Source: Bifidobacterium ruminantium DSM 6489 (GTDB lineage: Bacteria > Actinomycetota > Actinomycetes > Actinomycetales > Bifidobacteriaceae). From it: DNA of 64,000 nucleotides. Of this stretch, positions 8,611 through 15,349 are shown piece by piece (the first letter of the stretch is position 1; each line of letters starts with the position of its first letter). Under the pieces are notes generated by a model that made no database searches, was not told the DNA's origin, and was given only the letters and a program-made list of their open reading frames with translations. The DNA lies in contig NZ_JDTK01000017.1 in assembly GCF_000770925.1 (NCBI RefSeq), positions 1 to 64,000 on the forward strand, read 5' to 3'. The translations under genes and the position numbers were made by a program.

Positions 8611-8886
8611 CTATGCGTGGGCGAGTTCGCGGGTCAGTGTGTCGCGCATGAACTGGCTGCGGGTCTCGCCCAGAGTCTTGGCTCGCGCGTCCAACGCGTT
8701 CCTCTGGGCCTTTGTCACCTTGAACGTGATGCTCACCAGCTCCTCGCCGTCGAGCGAGGGCCTGCCCTGCGGGCGTACGACCCATTCGCCCGGGGTTCCG
8801 GGGTACTCGCCGCGTTCGGCCTTGTCGGCCATGCGTTCGAAGTCCGCGTCGCTGAGGGTGATGCCGCCCTTGAGTTTGTATTCCAT
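8611..8886 (-). CDS. Putative ribbon-helix-helix antitoxin
   Basis: A 91-residue protein. The C-terminal third (VSITFKVTKAQRNALDARAK then TLGETRSQFMRDTLTRELA) has the strand-helix-helix spacing of an RHH DNA-binding domain. The N-terminal part (GITLSDADFERMADKAERGE) resembles the toxin-binding arm of such antitoxins. The ATG has GGAAAGGAG upstream. It begins 14 bases after the stop of the toxin-like gene, so the two are co-transcribed toxin first. It probably represses the operon through the palindrome at 9199. The family call is from pattern, not from a search. Confidence 0.6.
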   Translation of the reverse strand: MEYKLKGGITLSDADFERMADKAERGEYPGTPGEWVVRPQGRPSLDGEELVSITFKVTKAQRNALDARAKTLGETRSQFMRDTLTRELAHA

Positions 8887-8900
8887 CGTGCGCTCCTTTC

Positions 8901-9170
8901 CTAAAGCTCCAGTTCCCTTGCCATCTTCCTGGTGAGCCTCATGGCGTGGTAGGCGATGAAATCTCCGTCCTCCTGCTCCGCCAGCAGCAGCTCGATCAGG
9001 TTGCCCGACTTGTCGGGGCCGGCCGCCGCGTAGATGCAGGGGATATCGAAGTTGCGGCGTCTGACCGCTGTGGCGTTGCGCCACGCGCATCGGATGTCCT
9101 CCTCCGACAGCCCGTGCTTCAGGGCTCGTGGCAGGATGATTACTTTGCCTTCCAATGGTTCTCCAGACAT
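8901..9170 (-). CDS. Putative BrnT-like toxin
   Basis: An 89-residue protein upstream of the RHH gene. The layout ALKHGLSEEDIRCAWRNAT, a central CIYAAAGPDKSGNLIELLLA strand pair, and a final FIAYHAMRLTRKMARELE helix matches the compact BrnT/RelE-like toxins of actinobacteria. ATG at 9170 is preferred; an in-frame TTG lies 9 bases upstream. Toxin-first gene order is typical of BrnTA. Toxic activity and RNase function are inference. Confidence 0.55.
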   Translation of the reverse strand: MSGEPLEGKVIILPRALKHGLSEEDIRCAWRNATAVRRRNFDIPCIYAAAGPDKSGNLIELLLAEQEDGDFIAYHAMRLTRKMARELEL

Positions 9171-9198
9171 CGGATCCAACCGTCTTACTTTATTATAA

Positions 9199-9210
9199 TA
9201 CGATATCGTA
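9199..9210. promoter_or_regulatory. Palindromic operator and -10 region of the toxin-antitoxin pair
   Basis: TACGATATCGTA is a perfect 12-base palindrome 29 bases upstream of the toxin ATG. It overlaps an AT-rich TATTATAAT stretch that can serve as a -10 element. Position and symmetry fit autoregulation by the RHH antitoxin. Confidence 0.55.
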
Positions 9211-9247
9211 GGACGATTTATGGAAAATCATGTTCCTAAAACGGACG

Positions 9248-9338
9248 TTTCCGGAACGGAGGACGGACCGGCCGCCGCGTCCGCGACACTCCGGCGGAAA
9301 GCGTTCCGAAACCCGTCCCGTAATCAGCGTTCCGGAAC
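9248..9338. repeat. Repeated GTTCCGGAAC-type sites before the recombinase gene
   Basis: TTTCCGGAAC (9248-9257), CGTTCCGAAAC (9302-9312) and the perfect palindrome GTTCCGGAAC (9329-9338) occur within 91 bases just upstream of the serine recombinase. They may be binding subsites for the recombinase (a res-like site) or an operator. Confidence 0.4.
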
Positions 9339-9374
9339 TCCGTGCCTGTGACGGGTAGTGGTATGGTCTGTGGC

Positions 9375-9935
9375 ATGGCGAGCATGATTTACGGATACGC
9401 GAGGGTCAGCACCGGCGACCAGACCACCGACCTGCAGAAGGATGCGTTGGTGAAGGCGGGATGCGACCGGATCTTCACGGACGTGGCGTCCGGCGCGAAG
9501 GCGCACCGTCCGGAACTGGACCACATGCTCGACCTCCTGCGTGAAGGCGACACCGTCGTGGTGTGGAAGCTGGACCGTCTCGGCCGAAGCATGCAGAATC
9601 TGGTCGACCTGATGACCATGTTCGACGAGAGGGGAGTGCAGTTCCGCTCGCTGACCGAATCGATCGATACGAGCACTCCCGGCGGCACGCTCGTGTTCAA
9701 CATCTTCGGATCGCTCGCACAGTTCGAGCGCGACCTGATCCGTGAACGCACCAGCGCCGGACTCGAAGCCGCGCGTGCCCGCGGCAGGAAGGGCGGACGT
9801 CCAGCCAAGCTCGATGAGAAGCAGGTCAAAGAAGTGCGGCGTCTGTATGGGGCTAAATCAGTGACTGTTAATCAGATTGCTGCGATGATGAACGTGGGGC
9901 GTTCTACCATCTATAGGTGTGTGAAAGATGAATAA
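9375..9935 (+). CDS. Small serine recombinase (resolvase/invertase family)
   Basis: A 186-residue site-specific recombinase. The catalytic domain has the nucleophile Ser12 in YGYARVSTGDQ, the conserved VVWKLDRLGRSMQNLVDL block and the LAQFERDLIRERT helix. A C-terminal Hin-type helix-turn-helix (residues about 140-184, VTVNQIAAMMNVGRSTIYR) recognises DNA. ATG 9375 is chosen because MASMIYGYARVS aligns with the family start; GTG or ATG codons further up are possible. It sits in IS-rich accessory DNA, so it may derive from a Tn3-like element or a DNA inversion system. No invertible segment with flanking repeats was identified. Confidence 0.88.
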   Translation: MASMIYGYARVSTGDQTTDLQKDALVKAGCDRIFTDVASGAKAHRPELDHMLDLLREGDTVVVWKLDRLGRSMQNLVDLMTMFDERGVQFRSLTESIDTSTPGGTLVFNIFGSLAQFERDLIRERTSAGLEAARARGRKGGRPAKLDEKQVKEVRRLYGAKSVTVNQIAAMMNVGRSTIYRCVKDE

Positions 9936-10299
9936 GTAGCTCCAAATATCGAACGTTGATTCGTTGTGCTTGGGCTGCGATTGAATTACCGAATAATATC
10001 GGCTACAGCGGTGTTCAAACTATATCCAACTGGCCTCATTGACTCAAGTAAGTTCGGATCCGGTGTACAGGTGGCCCCCATTCATAATGTCTCCAAACCC
10101 CGCTCCATCATTGATTCGGGCACATTTATCTAATGTGATGAGTTTATTGTTATAGGGGGGAAACGTGTGATGCTCATCAAAATCCGCTATTGTACATGGA
10201 AAATCATTACTAGTTCCAATTACGTCTTCGGCTGATAGAAGCCTCCCTAAAAGTCTCTATCAGCTATTGGCGCACTGTTGTGATGGATAAATTGGCATT
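9936..10299. other. Gene-free AT-rich stretch
   Basis: No open frame of note in 364 bases. Base composition is clearly lower in GC than the neighbours, a common sign of acquired DNA. A weak inverted repeat, GATAGA with TCTATC, lies around 10236-10262. Confidence 0.3.
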
Positions 10300-10740
10300 A
10301 TGGATGTTTTAGTGCAGGACGAAGGCGAAAAGGGTGGTTCGGACGATGAGGTCTGGTCGTGGTGTCCAGTTGCCAATGTCGTGGACGCGCACGAGACCGG
10401 CCAGGACCATCACATCATGCACGGTACGAAGATATTCTCGGCCGGAACGAAGGTCTATATCTCCAGTGAGTGGGCGGATACGAGAACGATTGGCGGTTCG
10501 TTCAAGGTCATCGGTCGCGCGCGCAAAAGCCATCGCTTGGTCTGCGCGTGGCTGAGATGGGATCGTATGGAAAATGTGCGCTTGCGCAGGGTGTTCTCTC
10601 CGGCAGTGTTGAGGATTATGGCCAGGATGAGCAGGCAGACGGGTGAGGTCGATCCGTCAGGGTTCGTCTCCTGGTGGGGCAACAGCAACGAGGACCGCGA
10701 CGGAATCATCCGCCGGTTCGGGCTAAAAGAGCATGAGTAG
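10300..10740 (+). CDS. Hypothetical protein, unrecognised
   Basis: A 146-residue ORF with no motif I recognise. It begins MDVLVQDEGEKGGSDDE and contains an ordered central part (KVYISSEWADTRTIGGSFKV, then RLVCAWLRWDRMENVRLRR) and a final GFVSWWGNSNEDRDGIIRRF. Codon use is reasonable and the frame is not a shadow of a better gene. The ribosome site is weak. It stands alone between the serine recombinase and the convergent GntR operon, consistent with an acquired orphan gene. No signal peptide or membrane helix is seen. Confidence 0.5.
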   Translation: MDVLVQDEGEKGGSDDEVWSWCPVANVVDAHETGQDHHIMHGTKIFSAGTKVYISSEWADTRTIGGSFKVIGRARKSHRLVCAWLRWDRMENVRLRRVFSPAVLRIMARMSRQTGEVDPSGFVSWWGNSNEDRDGIIRRFGLKEHE

Positions 10741-10749
10741 TGCACGCTT

Positions 10750-11535
10750 TTAAAGCGTCTTCGATGTTGTAAGACGTACTTTATTGGCCGGATAAGTGTC
10801 CTGCGACAGCACTACCGGATGGCCAGTGGAATCAAGCGCTCTGGAAAATACGCGCAACAGTGGAGCGCCTGTCTGCAATTTCAGATGTCGTATGCAACGG
10901 CCCATTCCCGGCACAACTTCGATGGATTCCTCGACAGTATGGATGTCGGCGCTGCAAACCGTTCTCAACAGTTGATAGATGGACCGGGTCAAATCCAGCT
11001 CTAGGAATGACGGATAGTCTCGCTGATTGATGTAGGTTTGCTCGTATGAGATGGGTTCTCCGTCAATCGTACGGGTTCGTTCGATACGCATCAGCTGGCT
11101 GCCGATAGATAAGCCGAAGCCCAGGCAAATGTTTTCTGGACATTCGCGCACATCAGCTTGGAGCACTGTCGTTTCGCATTTCAGCCCCTGTGAGGCAAGC
11201 ATGATAGGCAATCCCGAAGCAGAGCCGCTAGATCTGTCTATCAGTCCTGCGGACTTTGTGACTATATCGATTCGTGATACCTGCGCGTGGGAAGCGATGT
11301 CTTTGATGATGACCGTTCCGCCACGGCCTGGAAAAGTCTTGATTTCGCCTTGGGTGCGCATGAGATTCAATGCGGCACGGATGGTGGCTCGAGAAGCAAA
11401 CAGCGTTTCGGCAAGGGCACGTTCCGAAGGTAGTTTGTCTCCGATGGAAAGTTCCTTCTGTTCCGCAAGGAGATGGATGTCGCAAATGGCCCGGCGCACC
11501 GCCGGGCCTGGTGTTGTGTTAGCTGTCATGCACAT
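10750..11535 (-). CDS. GntR-family transcriptional regulator (HutC/UTRA type)
   Basis: A 261-residue regulator. The N-terminal winged helix is clear (IGDKLPSERALAETLFASRA then TIRAALNLMRTQGEI, residues about 32-66). The C-terminal half fits a UTRA ligand domain (GSQLMRIERTRTIDGEPISYEQTYI, then PLLRVFSRALDSTGHPVVLSQD). It is the last gene of the leftward operon, 8 bases after the PII gene, so it is probably autoregulated and controls the phospho-lyase/kinase pathway, sensing its substrate or a phosphorylated intermediate. A palindrome before the first gene (16766) is a candidate operator. Confidence 0.88.
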   Translation of the reverse strand: MCMTANTTPGPAVRRAICDIHLLAEQKELSIGDKLPSERALAETLFASRATIRAALNLMRTQGEIKTFPGRGGTVIIKDIASHAQVSRIDIVTKSAGLIDRSSGSASGLPIMLASQGLKCETTVLQADVRECPENICLGFGLSIGSQLMRIERTRTIDGEPISYEQTYINQRDYPSFLELDLTRSIYQLLRTVCSADIHTVEESIEVVPGMGRCIRHLKLQTGAPLLRVFSRALDSTGHPVVLSQDTYPANKVRLTTSKTL

Positions 11536-11543
11536 AAGGACAG

Positions 11544-11885
11544 TTATAGTGCCTCGGAGTCTCTTTCGTTGGTGCGGATGCGCACGGCGCGTTCCACATT
11601 ACGCACGAAAATCTTGCCATCGCCGAAACTGGAAGTGGCTAGTCTGTCGACGACCGCGTCGATGATTGCGTCCACCTGCTTATCCGGTACGACGGTGCGT
11701 ACGCTGATTTTCGGCAGTAGGTTGACGCCTCGCTGCTCATCGCGCGTGTATACCTGCTTGAGGCCACGTTGATGTCCGTAGCCCATGACGAAGTCGACGG
11801 TGATGCCGCAACTGCTGCATTGGTCGAGGACGTGTTTGAGGGCTTCGAGTTTTTCGGAATTTATGATGAATTCGATTTCCTTCAT
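11544..11885 (-). CDS. PII-family nitrogen regulatory protein
   Basis: A 113-residue GlnB/PII-like protein. The start MKEIEFIINSEKLEALKHVL and a T-loop region with the central Tyr (GHQRGLKQVYTRDEQRG), followed by VNLLPKISVRTVVPDKQVDAI and GDGKIFV, give the PII fold and its ATP/2-oxoglutarate pocket. It lies between an amino-acid permease and a GntR gene in the same orientation. PII proteins next to transporters often block or tune uptake, as GlnK does for AmtB. Here it may gate the APC permease in response to nitrogen. The N terminus and B-loop differ from housekeeping GlnB, so it is likely a dedicated paralog. Confidence 0.85.
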   Translation of the reverse strand: MKEIEFIINSEKLEALKHVLDQCSSCGITVDFVMGYGHQRGLKQVYTRDEQRGVNLLPKISVRTVVPDKQVDAIIDAVVDRLATSSFGDGKIFVRNVERAVRIRTNERDSEAL

Positions 11886-11931
11886 GATGCTCCTTAGGAA
11901 GGTCGCCGACAGGGTATATGGGAAATGAGGC

Positions 11932-11961
11932 GGGGAGGCACCATGGTGTTGATGCCTCCCC
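11932..11961. terminator. Stem-loop between permease and PII genes
   Basis: A perfect 9-bp stem (GGGGAGGCA / TGCCTCCCC) with a 12-base loop sits between the APC permease stop and the PII start on the - strand. It lacks a U run, so it is more likely an attenuator or mRNA-processing element that lowers PII/GntR expression than a full terminator. Confidence 0.5.
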
Positions 11962-11987
11962 TCAATGTGAATCAGGGAAAGAAAGAG

Positions 11988-13433
11988 CTAGTATTCGAGG
12001 ACGCCTTCCGGAGTCTTCATCCACACGGTGGAGTTCTCTCCCCTGCCGTGCCATTTGACGAGCATGCACCCCCAGAGAACCAGGCCGACGGCCATGTATC
12101 CAGCGAAGCCGAGCCAAGTCTGAGTACCGATGCCAATGGTGCAGAAGAACGCCACGACGATAGAGATGATGAGCGATGCGATTTTCATGGCCATGCCACC
12201 AGGAGTGACGTACGGACGATCCCATTCGGGATGCTTAAGTGCGAGACGGATGGACGAAATGCTGGACAATGCGTAGCAGATGGCGCATGCGAAGGCCATC
12301 AAGTCGAAGAACGCGGTGATGGACTTCATGGCAAGGAATGCTACGGAAATGGCCAGAATCAGGATGTTTGGCAGGATGGGCTGTCCGTAACGGTTGCACT
12401 TGGAGAAGGACTTCGGCAGGAAGTTCTGTCGTCCCATCGCGAAGAGCATGCGGACCGCGGAGTACCAGAATCCAAGCACCGAGGTGCCGATTGGAAAGAG
12501 CACTCCGAAGATGCCGAGCAGTACCACAAACCAGCTCATGAAGCTCGCGCCGCCGAATGTCTGGCGTAACACTTCGAAAGTAATGAACGCAGAACCATCA
12601 AACGAGTAGGACGACCAGTTCATGCAGCCGGCGACTGCGAAGTAGAAGATGGCATAGATTGCGCCGCAAGTCAGTACGGAGCCGAGGATTGCCTTGCTCT
12701 GGCTCTTGATCGGGAAGGTTCCTTCCTCGACCATTGCCGGCACTGTTTCGAAACCAAAGTATGGGGTGATGAGGAACGCGCAGCCGATAATCCATCCGAT
12801 GCCGGTTCCGTAATCGCTTGCTTTGGCGTTTGCGAAGAAATTGGTGAAGTTGGCGATATCCCAATGGCCGGAGAAGAAAAGCAGAAGGGAGGTCAGCACG
12901 ATGCCGCCGATGGCGGTGAACAGCATGATGGTCTGCACACGTCCGGCCACCACGTTCTTGCATAGGCTGATTCCGCACCAGATGCACAGGCAGATGGCTC
13001 CCACGATGGTTGCCTTGGTGCCGGAAAGCGAGTTCCCTAAGAACTGGTAGTTCAGCCAGTCGAGGATGCCGAGCACGCCCGCGGCGGGAACTGCAAGCCA
13101 AGCGCACATGATGAGCCATGCGGACCAGAAGCCGGCATGCTTGTTAAGTCCTACCGTATTGAACACGAGGCATGATCCGGTGCTTGGCAACATGGTGGAC
13201 AATTCTGCGTATACGAAGCCGATCGGAAGAATCATCGCGGTCATGAGAATGAATCCAAGGAAGGTGGCCGGACCGCAGTACGACAGGAAGATGCCGTCCC
13301 AGTAGCACATGAAGGTGAAGATGGCTCCCGTCGCCAGCGTGTAGACGTATAGGAGCCGGAGTGATCTTTTCAATCCTCCTGTGGGTTTTGTTGTGGTCGC
13401 GGCCGATGTTCTCGGCATTGTTTGGGTGGTCAT
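11988..13433 (-). CDS. APC-family amino-acid/amine permease
   Basis: A 481-residue polytopic membrane protein with about 12 hydrophobic segments. The first helix region has GAIFTFMCYWDGIFLSYCGP, in the position of the APC consensus loop, and later GIGWIIGCAFLITPYFGFET and LGFWYSAVRMLFAMGRQNFLP match APC transporters. The ATG has AGAGGAAAAAG upstream. It follows the kinase gene with an 81-base gap in the same operon and probably imports the pathway's substrate, an amino acid, amino alcohol or amine. The exact ligand cannot be read from sequence. Confidence 0.85.
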   Translation of the reverse strand: MTTQTMPRTSAATTTKPTGGLKRSLRLLYVYTLATGAIFTFMCYWDGIFLSYCGPATFLGFILMTAMILPIGFVYAELSTMLPSTGSCLVFNTVGLNKHAGFWSAWLIMCAWLAVPAAGVLGILDWLNYQFLGNSLSGTKATIVGAICLCIWCGISLCKNVVAGRVQTIMLFTAIGGIVLTSLLLFFSGHWDIANFTNFFANAKASDYGTGIGWIIGCAFLITPYFGFETVPAMVEEGTFPIKSQSKAILGSVLTCGAIYAIFYFAVAGCMNWSSYSFDGSAFITFEVLRQTFGGASFMSWFVVLLGIFGVLFPIGTSVLGFWYSAVRMLFAMGRQNFLPKSFSKCNRYGQPILPNILILAISVAFLAMKSITAFFDLMAFACAICYALSSISSIRLALKHPEWDRPYVTPGGMAMKIASLIISIVVAFFCTIGIGTQTWLGFAGYMAVGLVLWGCMLVKWHGRGENSTVWMKTPEGVLEY

Positions 13434-13514
13434 GGTCTTTTTCCTCTCTTATGAATGAGTCTGCTTTCTATTCGATAGCTGTTGCTTTCTGTGTCGTACG
13501 GGTCTCCTTCCTGG

Positions 13515-14513
13515 TCATCCGAACAGTCGGAGGTAACGATCGGCGAGTTCCATGGTCCCTTCGGTGAATCCGACGGATAGGTCTTTGACTGGATCGGAGT
13601 CGAGGTGGCTTGCGATCCATGCCATGAGTTGCATACGCCGCATCATGATGAACGTGTCGATTTCCATGAAATCCGTGTCGGTGAATGGTAATACTTTACG
13701 GTATCCGTCGAGCCATGCGTTCACCAGATCGGGAACAATCTGTTTGGTCTCGATGAAGGATAGGGCACTGGCCAAGTCGTGTAGATGCCAGCCGAATCCG
13801 CAGTCATCGAAATCGATGACCTTGACCTGGTCACCTTCCACCAGCAGGTTGGAGACTCGTAGATCCGCGTGGATAAGACCGAAGTTCCGTTCATTACGCC
13901 CATACCGTTCGAGTCGTTTTTTGATGACGTGTGAGCAGCGGTCCAATTCGTGTTCGATTTCGGCAGTCAGGTCCGGCATCGCCTTCCACGGACCCCAGAT
14001 CGCATGGTCGCCGATGATGGTGTCGTACGTCCATGTGCAACGCTTGAGACGTTTGGTGCCATTCCAGATTTCGGTTTGACGATGCAGATACGCGGTGGTC
14101 TCGCCAAGTGCTTCGTACTGGCGGACAGCGTTCTTCTCGTCATTTTCATCTGGTGATGCGCCTTCGAGGAATTCGCAGATTACGCAGTAATAGTCTTTGC
14201 CGTCGGGCCCTTTGACGATTTGGATGTTCGAGCCGTCCATGGCCTCCAATGGGTTGGCTACGAGCAATGGAGTGTAATCGTTAATCTGGCGCAGCCAAGC
14301 CATCTCACCTTGATATTCCTCCAACGTATGGTAACCGGGACGTCCCACGCGCAGCACGCCGTCCTTGCTACCGGTTTCGGGATTCACGACTAAGTAAGTT
14401 GCGTTCTCAGACAATTGAAGAAGACGTGCTTCGTCGGCCGCTCCAAATGGGTACCTACGGAGTGCCTGAGTGGCGACGTCATTGAATAAGCCAGTGTTCG
14501 CAAAGATCGACAT
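13515..14513 (-). CDS. APH-fold small-molecule kinase (hydroxylysine/homoserine/choline kinase-like)
   Basis: A 332-residue aminoglycoside-phosphotransferase-fold kinase. The Brenner loop HADLRVSN (215-222) with catalytic Asp217 and the metal site IDFDDCGFGWHLHDLA (from 233) are intact. An N-terminal lobe with NATYLVVNP and VLRVGRPGYHT forms the ATP site. It begins 10 bases after the UcpA-like gene with GAAGGAG upstream. Such kinases phosphorylate hydroxyls on small amines (choline, homoserine, hydroxylysine, ethanolamine). A phospho-lyase-like PLP enzyme in the same operon indicates that it makes an O-phosphate intermediate rather than acting in antibiotic resistance. Confidence 0.8.
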   Translation of the reverse strand: MSIFANTGLFNDVATQALRRYPFGAADEARLLQLSENATYLVVNPETGSKDGVLRVGRPGYHTLEEYQGEMAWLRQINDYTPLLVANPLEAMDGSNIQIVKGPDGKDYYCVICEFLEGASPDENDEKNAVRQYEALGETTAYLHRQTEIWNGTKRLKRCTWTYDTIIGDHAIWGPWKAMPDLTAEIEHELDRCSHVIKKRLERYGRNERNFGLIHADLRVSNLLVEGDQVKVIDFDDCGFGWHLHDLASALSFIETKQIVPDLVNAWLDGYRKVLPFTDTDFMEIDTFIMMRRMQLMAWIASHLDSDPVKDLSVGFTEGTMELADRYLRLFG

Positions 14514-14523
14514 AATGGCTCCT

Positions 14524-15315
14524 TCACTGTCCCATCGACGTTGTTTCCGGCAGCGTCGAGCCTCCGTCGATGACCATCTGCGTGCCGGTCAGGTAGCTTG
14601 CCTCATCACTTGCGAGGAACGCGCACAGTTCGCCACATTCCTCAGGAGTGCCGAGACGTCCCAGCGGAACCGCTGATGCGATTGCTTGAATGGCACGTTC
14701 CGGATTGTCGGGATCGGATTGGCGTGCCATGCCCTCGACCAGAGGTGTGCGGATATAGCCGGGACAAATGCAGTTCACACGTATGTTCTTGTCCGCGAAC
14801 TCACGGGCGAGTGCTTTGGTCAAACCGACCAGAGCGGCTTTAGTGGTCGCGTATGCGGCCTCGCCTGGGTCGGCCACCATGTCTCCGGTTACCGACGAGG
14901 TGATGACGATCGCGCCGCCTCCTGCCGCGATGATGGACGGAATGACCGCTTTGCAGGCGTTCCATACGCCTTTGATGTTGACATCGATGTGGCTGTCGCG
15001 CCAAGAATCATCCTTAGTGAGGAAGTCTCCCAGCACGCAAATGCCGGCATTGCAGTCGAGCACATCAATACGACCGTATGCGTCGAGCGCGGCCTGGGCC
15101 AAGGCCTTGCAACTGTCGTAGTCGCTTACGTCACAGCGAACGCCTATTGCATCATATCCGTCACTGCGCAGCTCCTCAGCATATTTGAGCACATGTTCAC
15201 CACGCGCTGCAAGCACTACTTTCGCGCCCTGCTGGGCAAACACTCTGGCGATGCCGGATCCGATGCCTTTGGATGCGCCGGTCACGATTGCGACTTTGCC
15301 TTCAAGCTTTCCCAT
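14524..15315 (-). CDS. ucpA: UcpA-like short-chain dehydrogenase/reductase
   Basis: A 263-residue classical SDR. The cofactor motif TGASKGIG (12-19), the catalytic Ser140/141, Tyr155 and Lys159 (AAYATTKAALVG) and the tail ASYLTGTQMVIDGGSTLPET are present. From memory it is strikingly close to E. coli UcpA, for example in DINIKGVWN-type, SSVTGDMVADPGEAAY and GGSTLPET blocks. The NNAG motif reads CNAG (Asn89 kept). It lies between the PLP enzyme and the kinase, with gaps of 34 and 10 bases, and AAGGAGA upstream. The likely role is oxidising or reducing the aldehyde or ketone made by the lyase. UcpA itself has no firmly assigned substrate. Confidence 0.85.
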   Translation of the reverse strand: MGKLEGKVAIVTGASKGIGSGIARVFAQQGAKVVLAARGEHVLKYAEELRSDGYDAIGVRCDVSDYDSCKALAQAALDAYGRIDVLDCNAGICVLGDFLTKDDSWRDSHIDVNIKGVWNACKAVIPSIIAAGGGAIVITSSVTGDMVADPGEAAYATTKAALVGLTKALAREFADKNIRVNCICPGYIRTPLVEGMARQSDPDNPERAIQAIASAVPLGRLGTPEECGELCAFLASDEASYLTGTQMVIDGGSTLPETTSMGQ

Positions 15316-15349
15316 TATTGTCTCCTTACGCTATGTACGATGTCGCCGG

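Noticed and set aside
8360..8785. - strand frame between the membrane-protein fragment and the RHH gene
   Set aside because: Arg/Ala-rich shadow composition, overlaps the better-supported RHH antitoxin gene, and lacks a start context.
13515..14513. Kinase as an aminoglycoside resistance gene
   Set aside because: APH fold alone is not evidence of resistance. The operon with a phospho-lyase-like enzyme, SDR and permease points to metabolism.
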